Shown in pieces: positions 1 to 7,932 of a stretch of 64,000 nucleotides of DNA; positions within the stretch are counted from its first letter, which is position 1; each line of letters opens with the position of its first letter. The translations under genes and the position numbers were made by a program. This stretch comes from RYN-230 sp963704995 (GTDB lineage Bacteria; Actinomycetota; Actinomycetes; Streptosporangiales; Streptosporangiaceae). The stretch is from positions 1,512,660 to 1,576,659 of the forward strand of contig CAVPIM010000009.1 of the NCBI GenBank assembly GCA_963704995.1, written 5' to 3'. The notes beneath the pieces were generated by a model. That model ran no database searches. It was not told where the DNA came from and saw nothing but the letters and a program-made list of their open reading frames with translations.

Positions 1-713
1 CTGTCCCCGACCGCGGTCATCATGTCGGTCGCGCACCGGTCCAGCTCGACCACCCGCCACGCGGCGGCCGGGGCGGCGGCCAGGATCTCCGCGACCGGCA
101 TCCGCCCGCCGCCGACCGCGGTCATCGGGTCGTCCCTGGTGACCGGGCCGTCTTTGACGTGCAGGTAGCCGACCCGCTCGCCGAGCCGCCCCAGCAGCGC
201 GGCCACGTCCTGGCCGCCGACCGCGGCCCAGTAGGTGTCCAGCTCGAGCAGCACCGGCGGGTCGAGCGCGGCGGCCAGGGCTTCCAGCGCCGGGGTCCCG
301 TCGGGCAGCAGGGCCAGCTCGTGGTCGTGGTTGTGGTAGCCGAGGCGCAGGCCCTCGTCGGCGAGCCGGGCCGCCATGCCGTTCAGCTCCGCCGCCACCC
401 CCCGGACCCCGTCCAGGTCAGCGAACCGGGCGGGCGGCAGGTACGGGACGATGACGGTGTCCGCGCCCAGGATCCGGGCCGCCGCCACCACCGGGCCCGC
501 CTCCTGGCCGGCCGGGCTGGCGTGCACGCTGCACACCGCGAGGCCCGCCGCGGCCAGGTCGGCGGCCAGGCCGTCGGTGTCGTCGAGGATGCCGAACGGC
601 TCGACTGCGGCGTACCCGAACGCGGCGACCTGGTCCAGGACGCCTTTCCGGTCCGCCGCGAGCTGCTCGCGCACGGTGTAGAGCTGCAGGGCCGGGGGGT
701 GGCTGGTCGTCAC
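1..713 (-). CDS. Sugar phosphate isomerase/epimerase (TIM barrel), 3' end outside the window
   Basis: The reading frame opens with GTG at 713 and stays open for 237 codons to the window edge, so only the C-terminus is missing (family members are usually about 250-280 residues). It belongs to the xylose isomerase-like/AP endonuclease 2 TIM-barrel superfamily. Visible metal-site signatures are YHNHDHE (about residues 126-132), LELDTYW (156-162) and YLHVKD (183-188). Such proteins isomerise or epimerise sugars, inositols or sugar acids using a divalent metal; the substrate cannot be read from sequence. It is divergent from a LacI regulator, which probably controls it. Its promoter must lie in the 214-bp gap that holds a tandem repeat and two TTTCGAAAA sites. 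Confidence 0.85.
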   Translation of the reverse strand, partial: MTTSHPPALQLYTVREQLAADRKGVLDQVAAFGYAAVEPFGILDDTDGLAADLAAAGLAVCSVHASPAGQEAGPVVAAARILGADTVIVPYLPPARFADLDGVRGVAAELNGMAARLADEGLRLGYHNHDHELALLPDGTPALEALAAALDPPVLLELDTYWAAVGGQDVAALLGRLGERVGYLHVKDGPVTRDDPMTAVGGGRMPVAEILAAAPAAAWRVVELDRCATDMMTAVGD

Positions 714-734
714 GTGCCTCACGCTCCGGTGCGT

Positions 735-812
735 CAGTACTGCAGTGTTCCGGGACTGCAGTGGGCGGGACTACGGTGTGGCGGGACTGCGGTGTTTCGG
801 GGCGATTGTTTC
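735..812. repeat. 16-bp tandem repeat in a divergent promoter region
   Basis: Four consecutive 16-base units (735-750, 751-766, 767-782, 783-798) share the core GGGACTGCGGTG with small differences, and a fifth decayed unit runs to 812. The array lies just upstream of the isomerase gene start at 713 and abuts the first TTTCGAAAA site. It may be a simple minisatellite or a set of weak regulator boxes spaced 16 bp apart. Confidence 0.75.
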
Positions 813-905
813 GAAAACTATTCGCCACGTGGTCCAGGCTAGATTCGCCGCTTTGGGCGGTCAATAGCCCCGGCGCGTTACCCTGAAGTGGCAGAGTTTC
901 GAAAA
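809..905. promoter_or_regulatory. Pair of TTTCGAAAA candidate LacI operators
   Basis: The nonamer TTTCGAAAA, built on the palindrome TTTCGAAA with a central CG, occurs at 809-817 and again at 897-905. A central CG in a short palindrome is typical of LacI-family operators. One copy lies about 96 bp upstream of the isomerase start and the other 22 bp upstream of the regulator's GTG, so a single repressor could control both divergent genes. The regulator assignment is inferred from position. Confidence 0.55.
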
Positions 906-926
906 TCTCGATGCACAGGAGCCGCC

Positions 927-1928
927 GTGGCCCGCGAGACCGGCCGCAGCACGCTGGCGGGCATCGCCGCCGAGGCGGGCGTGTCGGTGTCCGCCGTGTC
1001 CAAGGTGCTCAACGGCCGGACCGACGTCGCGGCCGGGACCCGGGCCCGGATCGCCGCGCTGCTCCGGCGCGACGGCTTCCACGTCGCCTCCCGGCTCGGC
1101 TTCGGCGTCGTGGACCTGCTGATCGCCAGCCTGCACAGCCCGTGGGCCGAGGAGCTGCTGACCGGCACGGTGCAGGCCGCCGACGAGGCCGGGGCCAGCG
1201 TCGTGGTCAGCACCGTGGACACGCCCGGCGGGTTCACCGCCTGGCTGAACCGGGCCAGCGCCCGGGGGACCGACGGCGCGCTGCTGGTGCTGCACCTGCC
1301 GGACAGCAGCGAGCTGCAGCGGCTGGCCGCCGCGCGGATCCCGCTGGTGGTGATCGACCCGCCGGAGGAGCCCGGCCCGGGCATCCGGTCCGTCGGCACC
1401 ACCAACTGGCAGGGCTGCCTGACCGCGACCCGGCACCTGATCGAGCTGGGCCACCGGCGCATCGCCATCATCGGCGGCCCGGAGCACCTGTGGTCGAGCC
1501 GCGCCCGGCTGGCCGGCTACCGCGCGGCGCTGGAAGCGGCCGGCCTGCCCGTGGCCGGGGAGCTCATCCGCCGGGACCACTTCTGCGCGGAGGGCGGCCG
1601 GCGGCAGGCCCGCGAGCTGCTCGCGATCGCGCAGCCGCCCACCGCGATCGTGGCCGGCAACGACCCGCAGGCGTTCGGCGTGCTGCAGGCGCTCGGCGAG
1701 CGGGGGTTGCGGGCCCCGGACGACCTCAGCGTGGTCGGGTTCGACGACGTCCCGGTCGCCACATGGGCCACTCCCGCGCTCACCACTGTCCGCCAGCCCC
1801 TTGCGGCCATGGCCGCGACCGCCTTCCGGATGCTGCACGCCCCCGGGACCGGGGAACCGCACCATATTGAGCTGGCGACGACCTTGGTGATCAGGGAAAG
1901 CACCGGGCCGCCGCCCAGGGTCATATAA
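927..1928 (+). CDS. LacI family transcriptional regulator
   Basis: 333 residues. The N-terminal helix-turn-helix (about residues 8-28) contains EAGVSVSAVSKVLNG, including the hinge-type VSKVLNG. It is followed by a periplasmic-binding-protein-like sugar-sensing domain with a typical C-terminal VVGFDDVP motif. GTG at 927 is chosen because AGGAG sits at 917-921, five bases upstream. An in-frame ATG at 888 has no such site and would place a candidate operator inside the gene. It is divergent from the sugar isomerase and just upstream of a binding-protein gene, so it is probably a local sugar-responsive repressor. The effector is unknown. Confidence 0.9.
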   Translation: MARETGRSTLAGIAAEAGVSVSAVSKVLNGRTDVAAGTRARIAALLRRDGFHVASRLGFGVVDLLIASLHSPWAEELLTGTVQAADEAGASVVVSTVDTPGGFTAWLNRASARGTDGALLVLHLPDSSELQRLAAARIPLVVIDPPEEPGPGIRSVGTTNWQGCLTATRHLIELGHRRIAIIGGPEHLWSSRARLAGYRAALEAAGLPVAGELIRRDHFCAEGGRRQARELLAIAQPPTAIVAGNDPQAFGVLQALGERGLRAPDDLSVVGFDDVPVATWATPALTTVRQPLAAMAATAFRMLHAPGTGEPHHIELATTLVIRESTGPPPRVI

Positions 1929-2003
1929 ACGTCATCTCGGCCGTTTGACCCGTTTTAATGCGCTAGTCTGCCCCTGTTCCCCGCTGCGATCAGGGAGTTT
2001 CCC

Positions 2004-2981
2004 ATGTCACGTCGTTTCCGGCGGCGGCCCCTCGCCGGGCTGGCCGCGCTGGTAGGTCTGGGCCTGCTCGCCGCGGGCTGCAGCGGTGGCGGCGGTTCGG
2101 CCGCGCCGGGCGGGCTGGAGAAGACCAACCTCGTGGTGGCGGCGGTCCCGGCCATGGACTCGGCCGGGCTGTACATCGCCAAGAACCAGGGGTTCTTCGC
2201 CGCCGAGGGCCTGAACGTCACGATCCTGAAGGCCACGAGCGGCGCGACGGCCATCACCGGCCAGCTCAAGGGCCAATTCGATGTCACCGTCGGGAACTAC
2301 GTCTCCTACATCGCCAAGAACGCGGCCGACCCCAAGGCCGACTTGAAGGTGCTCGCCCCCGCTTCCATCATGCAGTCCAGCAACCAGGAGATCCTGGTCG
2401 GGCCCCACTCGAAGATCACGACGGTCGCGGGCCTCAAGGGCAAGTCGGTCGCCGTGAACGTGAAGAACAACATCGGCACCCTGCTGGTCAAGTCGGTGCT
2501 GAACGACAATGCGGTCTCCCCCACCTCGGTCCGCTTCGTTCCAATCGAGTTCCCGAACATGGCCGCCGAGCTCCAGCAGGGCAAGGTGGACGCGGCCTGG
2601 ATGCCGGAGCCATTCGTGACCGAGGCCGAGGAGAACACCGGCGCCGTGCCGCTCGCCGACTCCAACCAGGGTTCGAGCCAGAACCTGCCGATCAGCGGAT
2701 ACATGGTGACCGGGGCCTGGCTGAAGAAGTACCCGAACACCGCGGCGGCGTTCCGCACGGCGATCCTCAGGGGCCAGGCCGTCGCGGCTACCGACCCGGG
2801 CGCTGTCCAGCAGGGCATGGAGAAGTTCGCGGGCACGCCGCAGAAGGCGGCGGCGATCGCCAACGACCCGGAGTTCCCGACCCAGCAGAACGCGGTCCTG
2901 CTCGGGCGGCTGGCCAGCCTCATGCTGGGCTTCGGCATGCTGCCGCAGGCGTACAACGTGAACCAGATGATCGTCAAGTAA
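2004..2981 (+). CDS. ABC transporter substrate-binding lipoprotein (NMT1/SsuA/TauA-like)
   Basis: 325 residues starting with a lipoprotein signal: basic MSRRFRRR, a hydrophobic stretch, then the lipobox LAAGC with Cys26 as the lipidation site. The mature part resembles NMT1/THI5-like and nitrate/sulfonate/taurine binding proteins: DSAGLYIAKNQGFF near the N-terminus, VGNYVSYIAKN, and VDAAWMPEPF in the second lobe. It would capture a small ligand outside the membrane for an ABC importer, but no permease or ATPase gene adjoins it, so the partners must be elsewhere. GGGAG lies shortly before ATG 2004. A strong hairpin terminator follows at once, so it is probably transcribed alone. Ligand class is not resolved. 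Confidence 0.85.
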   Translation: MSRRFRRRPLAGLAALVGLGLLAAGCSGGGGSAAPGGLEKTNLVVAAVPAMDSAGLYIAKNQGFFAAEGLNVTILKATSGATAITGQLKGQFDVTVGNYVSYIAKNAADPKADLKVLAPASIMQSSNQEILVGPHSKITTVAGLKGKSVAVNVKNNIGTLLVKSVLNDNAVSPTSVRFVPIEFPNMAAELQQGKVDAAWMPEPFVTEAEENTGAVPLADSNQGSSQNLPISGYMVTGAWLKKYPNTAAAFRTAILRGQAVAATDPGAVQQGMEKFAGTPQKAAAIANDPEFPTQQNAVLLGRLASLMLGFGMLPQAYNVNQMIVK

Positions 2982-2994
2982 GACCTGGCGCTGA

Positions 2995-3025
2995 GGGCCC
3001 CGCACCTGCGTGAGGTGCGGGGCCC
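2995..3025 (+). terminator. Hairpin terminator after the binding-protein gene
   Basis: A perfect 13-bp stem (2995-3007 pairing with 3013-3025) closes a 5-base loop, 14 bp after the stop codon. There is no T-run, as usual for high-GC actinomycetes. It also separates the gene from the convergent SDR. Confidence 0.8.
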
Positions 3026-3070
3026 TGTGCTGTTCAGGCCCTGTGCTGTTCAGTCCCTGTGCCGTTCAGG
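3023..3070. repeat. 16-bp tandem repeat, three copies
   Basis: Three adjacent units of CCCTGTGCTGTTCAGG type (3023-3038, 3039-3054, 3055-3070) differ at only one or two positions. The array begins in the terminator stem and runs through the end of the convergent SDR gene, whose inferred stop codon (3066-3068, minus strand) lies in the last unit. Confidence 0.85.
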
Positions 3071-4015
3071 CCAGCATGTCGGCCGAGACCTGCCAGAGCA
3101 GCGCGGCGTCGTCGCGGTCCAGGGCGTAGGCCGCGACCCCCCGCCGGGTCCCCGGCTCGTGCGGGGCCGCCTCGTTGCCGTCCTCGAAATAGCGGCCGCC
3201 GATGCCGTCCAGCAGCGGCGAGGCCGCCAGGAGCACGGATGTCGCGGCGCCTTGCTCGGGGGTCTTCCAGCTGGGGCCGGCCCGCCCGCCTGGCGGCGGC
3301 GCATCCGGTCCAGCTCCTCGTCACTCACGTAACGCTGCAGGCGGGTCCGGATCCCGCCCGGCATCAGGGCGTTGGCGGTGATGCCGTCCCCGGCCCAGCG
3401 CCTGGTCGCTTCGACCGCGAACAGGACGTTAGCGGTCTTGGACTGGGCGTACGCGGCCCACGGCTCGTAAGGCCGCTCGAGGAAGTGGATGTCCTCGAAC
3501 ACGACCGGGGACAGCAGGTGCCCACTGGAACTGACGGACACCACCCGGGCGTCCCCGGCGGCGGCCAGGGCCCCGTGCAGCCGGGTGGCCAGGGCGAAGT
3601 GGCCCAGGTGGTTCGTGGCGAACTGCATCTCCCAGCCTTCGGGAGTACGCATCAGCGGGCAGGCCATGATGCCCGCGTTGTTGATGAGCATGTGCAGCGG
3701 CCCGTCCCAGGCCGCCGCGAACGCGGCCACGGAGGCCTGGTCGGCCAGATCCAGGCGGGCCACCAGCACCTGCCTGCTGCCGGTGGTCCCGGTTCTGGTG
3801 ATCTCGGCGGCGGCGCGCTGGCCGGCCTCGACGTTGCGGACCGCCAGCGTCACCTCGGCGCCCGCCCCGGCCAGCGCCCGGGCGGTCTCGATGCCGATGC
3901 CCGACGCGCCGCCGGTCACGATGGCCCGGCGGCCGGTCAGGTCGATGCCGTCCACGACCTCGGCGGCCGTTGATTCGGCCGTGAACGGCGTGGTGATAGG
4001 CGTGCTTACAGTCAT
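3066..4015 (-). pseudogene. SDR family oxidoreductase, one frameshift near 3280
   Basis: Short-chain dehydrogenase/reductase with TGGASGIGIETA nucleotide-binding motif near residue 35, NNAGIM, catalytic Ser region VSVSSSGH, and Y-A-Q-S-K catalytic Tyr/Lys. It starts at ATG 4015. After the RRRQAGG segment (about 3270-3285) the frame breaks. The expected C-terminus, including SWKTPEQGAATSVLLA and GRYFEDGN, continues in another frame to a stop at 3066-3068, consistent with loss of a single base. This is either a real mutation or a sequencing error in a G/C-rich run. It resembles actinobacterial retinol-dehydrogenase/protochlorophyllide-reductase-like SDRs of unknown substrate. It is divergent from a TetR regulator, which is probably its repressor. 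Confidence 0.8.
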
Positions 4016-4128
4016 GATGTCCCAGTCTCGCTCGGCGCTGCGGTGCGGTACGGTGCGGAGGCTCCATCGCCGTCCACCCGGGCTGCTCGGCCGGATCCTT
4101 CTGGGAGACCGGCCGGTACCATAGGAAG

Positions 4129-4175
4129 CGGAGGAGCCTCCATTACGACTTCCAGCCTAAGCGGAGCTTCCTCCG
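4129..4175. promoter_or_regulatory. Twin TetR operators CGGAG-N4-CTCCR
   Basis: Two inverted repeats of the form AGCGGAG-N4-CTCC(G/A) lie at 4129-4142 and 4162-4175. Their starts are 33 bp apart, three helical turns, so they present the same DNA face. They sit between the divergent SDR and TetR genes. The arm length and spacing suit a TetR dimer, and cooperative binding by the adjacent regulator is a reasonable inference. Confidence 0.6.
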
Positions 4176-4224
4176 TTTAGCAAGCTGGCGGCCCCCATAC
4201 GAAGCCGAGAGGGTGGACAGCGCG

Positions 4225-4806
4225 GTGGCGGAGACCATGGACCGGCCGATGCGCGCCGACGCCCAGCGCAACCGGGCCCGGCTGCTGGAGGCGGCGGTCC
4301 GCGCGTTCTCCCAGGACGGTCCCGAGGTGACCCTCGACGCGATCGCCAGGGACGCCGGGGTCGGGATCGGCACGCTGTACCGCCACTTCCCCACCCGCGA
4401 GGCCCTGGTGGAGGCCGCCTACCGGAACGAGCTGGCCCGGCTCTGCGACGCGGTCCCGGAACTGCTGGCGGACCTGCCCCCGGACGAGGCCACCCGCCGC
4501 TGGATGGACCGCTTCGTTGACTACATGACGACCAAGCGCGGCATGGCCGAGGCGCTGCGCGCGGTCATCGCCTCGGGCCGTAACCCCTACGAGCAGAGCC
4601 GCGGCCAGCTGATCGCGGCGATCACCACCCTGCTGCGGGCGGCCGGTGAGGCCGGGATACTGCGCCGCGACATCGAGCCCGCCGACGTGCTGGCCAGTCT
4701 CGGCGGCGTGTCCCTGACCGCCGGGGAGTCCGCCCAGCGGGAGCAGGCTGGCCGCCTGCTCGACCTGCTCATGGACGGGCTGCGCTACCAGGCGGCGCGG
4801 GGCTGA
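4225..4806 (+). CDS. TetR/AcrR family transcriptional regulator
   Basis: About 193 residues. The N-terminal helix-turn-helix contains DAGVGIGTLYRHFPTRE, a textbook TetR recognition helix, and a ligand-binding helical domain follows. The start is uncertain: GTG 4213 directly abuts the GAGAGGG at 4207-4213, whereas GTG 4225 has it 11 bases upstream, so 4225 is preferred. ATG 4237 is also in frame. Divergence from the SDR and the twin inverted repeats between them suggest an autoregulated repressor of the pair. The ligand is unknown. Confidence 0.88.
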   Translation: MAETMDRPMRADAQRNRARLLEAAVRAFSQDGPEVTLDAIARDAGVGIGTLYRHFPTREALVEAAYRNELARLCDAVPELLADLPPDEATRRWMDRFVDYMTTKRGMAEALRAVIASGRNPYEQSRGQLIAAITTLLRAAGEAGILRRDIEPADVLASLGGVSLTAGESAQREQAGRLLDLLMDGLRYQAARG

Positions 4807-4904
4807 CCCGGCCGGGCCGGCCGGGCCGGGGCCGACCTGGTCACCAGCGTGGCCGCCCGGTAATCCAGTGGCGGCGGCGGGCGGCGGCGCGGGACAGTGG
4901 AGGC

Positions 4905-5699
4905 ATGCTCGACCCGTCCATAGCTGAGCACTACCGGTCCGGCTACGAGCGGTCCCGGCTGTTCCCCGGCGGCCGCCCGACGCTGGAGTTCGTCCGGTCG
5001 CTGGAGCTGCTGGGCCGGCTGCTCCCGGCGCCGCCCGCCCGGGTGCTGGACGTGGGGGGCGGGCCGGGCACCTACGCGGTCCCCCTGGCCGAAGGCGGCT
5101 ACCAGGTTCACCTGGTCGATCCCCTGCCCCTGCACGTGCGGCAGGCGGAGGAGGGCGGGTCGTTCGCAGCCAGTGTGGGCGATGCCCGCGCGCTCGACCA
5201 GGACGACGGGTCACAGGACGCGGTCGTGCTCTTCGGCCCGCTGTACCACCTGACCAGCGCCGGGGACCGCAGGCAGGCGCTGGCCGAGGCGCGCCGGGTG
5301 CTCCGGCCCGGTGGCCGCCTGATGGCCATGGCCATCAGCCGCTGCGCGTCCCTGCTCGACGGGCTGTACCGGGACTGGCTCGATGATCCGGTCTTCCGTG
5401 GCGTCGTCGACCGGGACCTGGCCGAGGGGCAGCACCGTAACCCGGATCCCGCCGGGCGGCCGGAGTTCTTCTCGACGGCCTATTTCCACACCGCGGCGGG
5501 TCTCGCCGGGGAGATCAGCGGGAGCGGGTTCGGTGAGGTGGAGGTGTACGGGGTGGAGGGCCCAGGGTGGCCGCTGGACCGGGAGTGGGCCGATTCGCGC
5601 CGGCACGAGCAGATCCTGCTGGCGGCCCGGGCGGTCGAGAGCGACCCTTCGGTCATTGGCTTCAGTCACCATTTCATCGCGGCGGCCACCCGGCCTTAG
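4905..5699 (+). CDS. Class I SAM-dependent methyltransferase
   Basis: 264 residues with SAM-binding motif I VLDVGGGPG at residues 47-55, an acidic ribose-contacting turn (VHLVDPLPLH) and a motif IV-like VVLFGPLYHL, followed by LRPGGRL. This is the Methyltransf_11/25 Rossmann fold. ATG 4905 gives a normal N-terminus. The acceptor substrate cannot be told from sequence; similar genes act on small metabolites or quinone-like compounds. It is monocistronic: about 100 bp separate it from the TetR gene, and a long hairpin terminator follows. Confidence 0.85.
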   Translation: MLDPSIAEHYRSGYERSRLFPGGRPTLEFVRSLELLGRLLPAPPARVLDVGGGPGTYAVPLAEGGYQVHLVDPLPLHVRQAEEGGSFAASVGDARALDQDDGSQDAVVLFGPLYHLTSAGDRRQALAEARRVLRPGGRLMAMAISRCASLLDGLYRDWLDDPVFRGVVDRDLAEGQHRNPDPAGRPEFFSTAYFHTAAGLAGEISGSGFGEVEVYGVEGPGWPLDREWADSRRHEQILLAARAVESDPSVIGFSHHFIAAATRP

Positions 5700-5717
5700 C
5701 TGGCGGCGGCGGACGAC

Positions 5718-5766
5718 GGCTGGGTGCGGCAGGACCTCGCGCTCAGCGCGCCTGCCGCACCCAGCC
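5718..5766. terminator. Bidirectional terminator between convergent genes
   Basis: A perfect 16-bp stem (5718-5733 with 5751-5766) has a 17-base loop that can form a small inner hairpin. It lies between the methyltransferase (plus) and the DUF4232 gene (minus), so it can serve both. Confidence 0.8.
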
Positions 5767-5794
5767 TGGGCAGGCGGACCGGCTGGCTCCCGTG

Positions 5795-6391
5795 TCAGCC
5801 GCTGAACCCGGGCACGCCCGTACCGCTCACCGTGGTCCCCACGTGCAGGTAGACCGGGCCGCTCTGGCTGCAGGCCTGGAAGGTGAACGGAACCTCCAGT
5901 GACCGGGTGGCGCCGGGCGGGTAGACGCGCAGCGCCACCGCGGCAGTTTCGCCGCAGGTGGACGGCGGGAAGTTGGCCACGTCGGTGATCTGGAGCTCGG
6001 CGTGGGCGGTAGCACCGCGGCCCAGCGTCACCAGGCGGTTGGAACTGGGGCTGCCACGGCCGGCCGCGCGGCCGAGCTGGTGGCCGCCGGGGGCCAGGGC
6101 GGACACGCCCGGGAAGCCGTACAGCGTGCACGTGTGGCCCGAGGTGTTGGACAGCTCCAGCTGGTAGGTGGCCCCGCCCGCGTAGCCGTTCCCGGGGATG
6201 CCCAGCCAGGCGGTGAGCGCGCCCGTGCCGCACCTCGGGGGTACGGCCGCCGCCACGGTGGACCGGGCGGCCAGGGCGGGCTTCGCCGGGCTGGTGGAGG
6301 CGGCCAGGGCGGCGGTCGGGATGGCGGCCGCCGCGCACGTCAGGGCCAGGGCGGCCAGGCCGCGCCGTGCCGCGCGAGTAGTCGGCTTCAT
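5795..6391 (-). CDS. Secreted DUF4232 domain protein
   Basis: 198 residues. A Sec signal peptide (basic KPTTRAARR, hydrophobic core, cleavage near AALA at about residue 30) precedes a DUF4232 domain, recognisable by CGTGALTAWLG near its start, the GATYQLELSNTSGHTC strand with TLYGFPGV, and the late PSTCGETAAVALRVYPPG. Cysteines are placed as expected for disulfides outside the cell. ATG 6391 is chosen because GAGGAG lies about eight bases upstream. DUF4232 proteins are common in actinomycete secretomes and have no settled function. An inverted repeat at 6414-6440 may regulate it. Confidence 0.85.
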   Translation of the reverse strand: MKPTTRAARRGLAALALTCAAAAIPTAALAASTSPAKPALAARSTVAAAVPPRCGTGALTAWLGIPGNGYAGGATYQLELSNTSGHTCTLYGFPGVSALAPGGHQLGRAAGRGSPSSNRLVTLGRGATAHAELQITDVANFPPSTCGETAAVALRVYPPGATRSLEVPFTFQACSQSGPVYLHVGTTVSGTGVPGFSG

Positions 6392-7067
6392 GTGTGCTCT
6401 CCTCGGGTCCGCGATTCCCGTGGCCGTCAGCCGCGGGAATGACCAATCTCGACACCTAAGACGGCACACAGACCGGAATGGTTGGAATCAGCCTTCCGCC
6501 CGGACTATCGCACCCTGGCGGCCCGGGCCGCGGTCCGGGGTCAGCCGGATCGGGCCCCGCCGTGCGGCGCGGGCGGAAGGCTCACCCAGCGGGGCACAGG
6601 CCCGGTGATGATGCCCCCGGCCCCCAGCGAGCCACGGCGCCGGCCACCGGTGAACGCCAGGATCATCGTGTCCCCGGCGGGGATGCCGCCCTGGCCCACC
6701 TTGACCGTGACGGAGCGATGCCCGTGCCCGAACCCAGCAACACCCCCGTCAGCCGGCCCGCTGCCGTGCGGCGCCAGGCGTGACGGCGGTGAGTTCAGCG
6801 ACGATGGCTTTATCTGGCTCACACCCCTAGTTGGCCCTGGCCCCCTGCGGCGTCACACCCCGGGCCATGGGGCCCAGTATTCTCCCGGCGCTCAGGTGCC
6901 AGGCCAGGAGTCCGGCCAAGGTGCTTCCTGCCCGATTCATTTCCGCACGCCCGCCGATCTTCCCGTGATTCCGGTACAGCCCGCCCGGGAAGACGTGAAC
7001 GGATGACGGAGCCGATACGTGTGACCAATAGCGGGGGATGCTCCGCGTATTCAGAAAGGGGAGTCAG
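6392..7067. other. 676-bp stretch with no supported gene
   Basis: This is the gap between the divergent DUF4232 and zinc-ribbon genes. Open frames exist on both strands (for example 6482-7006 plus and 6541-6822 minus), but none has a ribosome-binding site with a credible start, a recognisable domain or typical third-position GC bias. It probably holds the two promoters, the dyad at 6414-6440 and otherwise unassigned DNA. Confidence 0.5.
6414..6440. promoter_or_regulatory. Inverted repeat upstream of the DUF4232 gene
   Basis: Eleven-base arms starting with ATTCCCG (6414-6424) and ending with CGGGAAT (6430-6440) pair with one mismatch around a 5-base centre, 23-49 bases upstream of the DUF4232 start codon. 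It could be an operator or an mRNA leader hairpin. Confidence 0.45.
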
Positions 7068-7691
7068 ATGAAATGTTTGTCATGCGGCAGTGATGTCACG
7101 CCGGGGGCCATGGTGTGCCCGGAATGCGGTGCCCGGTTGCCACTGACCGTGTCCCCAGGTACCGGCGGACCGGTCTCACCGGGGGACGCCGCGGTGGCCG
7201 GGCCGGCCACCGCGCCGCCCACCCCGGCCCCGGTGGCGTTCCGCTTCGACGCGACGAGGTGGACGCCGGCGGACCGGGTCACCGGCGCGGGCGCGCTGGT
7301 GCTGTTCATCTCGCTCTTCCTGCCGTGGTTCTCGGTGAGCGCGGGCTTCGGGAACTTCACCGCCAGTTCCTCGGCGGATGCCCTGACCGCGCACGGATAC
7401 CTCTACCTTGTGCTGCTCCTGACGCTGGCCATGCTGGGCTACCTGATCGCCCGGGCCGGCCTGCGCGACCTGCCGGCGCTCCCGGTCACCGGCGACCAGC
7501 TGCTCGCGGCGGCGGCCGCCGTCAACCTCCTGCTGGTCCTGCTGGCCTTCGCGGTCAAGCCGGGAGGCGGCAGTTCCCTGGTCAAGGTGGGCTGGGGCTT
7601 CGGTGCCTTCATCGGGCTGGCGGCCGCCATCGTCTCATTCGTGCCCGTGGCCGCTTCCGTTATCCGGGCCCGCCAGGGCCGCACCAGCTGA
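7068..7691 (+). CDS. Zinc-ribbon membrane protein
   Basis: 207 residues. The N-terminus is a zinc ribbon with Cys3, Cys6, Cys17 and Cys20 (two CxxC knuckles). A Pro/Thr/Ala linker follows, then four hydrophobic helices (around LVLFISLFLPWF, LYLVLLLTLAML, VNLLLVLLAFAV and IGLAAAIVSFVP). ATG 7068 is preferred over an upstream start because GGGGAG lies a few bases before it. Such zinc-ribbon plus multi-helix proteins are frequent in actinomycetes; their role is unknown, and nothing nearby suggests one. A hairpin at 7755-7794 probably terminates it. Confidence 0.75.
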   Translation: MKCLSCGSDVTPGAMVCPECGARLPLTVSPGTGGPVSPGDAAVAGPATAPPTPAPVAFRFDATRWTPADRVTGAGALVLFISLFLPWFSVSAGFGNFTASSSADALTAHGYLYLVLLLTLAMLGYLIARAGLRDLPALPVTGDQLLAAAAAVNLLLVLLAFAVKPGGGSSLVKVGWGFGAFIGLAAAIVSFVPVAASVIRARQGRTS

Positions 7692-7754
7692 CCACAGGAA
7701 ACGCCCGCCCCGATCCCCGCGGGTAAACCTCAGAAGATAGCAGCAGGGAATCAC

Positions 7755-7794
7755 ACGCCAGCCGTTGGCCGGTGACACGGCGGACGGCTGGCGT
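7755..7794 (+). terminator. Hairpin terminator after the zinc-ribbon gene
   Basis: A perfect 11-bp stem (7755-7765 with 7784-7794) encloses an 18-base loop, 63 bp downstream of the stop codon and upstream of the amidase gene. Confidence 0.6.
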
Positions 7795-7932
7795 TGCTGT
7801 GGCCAGAATGGCCAGGGACCCAGGTCTGCCGCATTAACCCGGCCTTCTTCGCCATTGACGAGACCGTCCCGGCGGCCACCCGCATAACGCTCCCCGCCGA
7901 CCCCGGCCGGGAAGGTGCGATACTTGTCCGCT

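Noticed and set aside
6541..6822. 93-codon minus-strand frame in the 6.4-7.1 kb gap
   Set aside because: Gly/Pro-rich with no domain or start signal; not distinguishable from chance.
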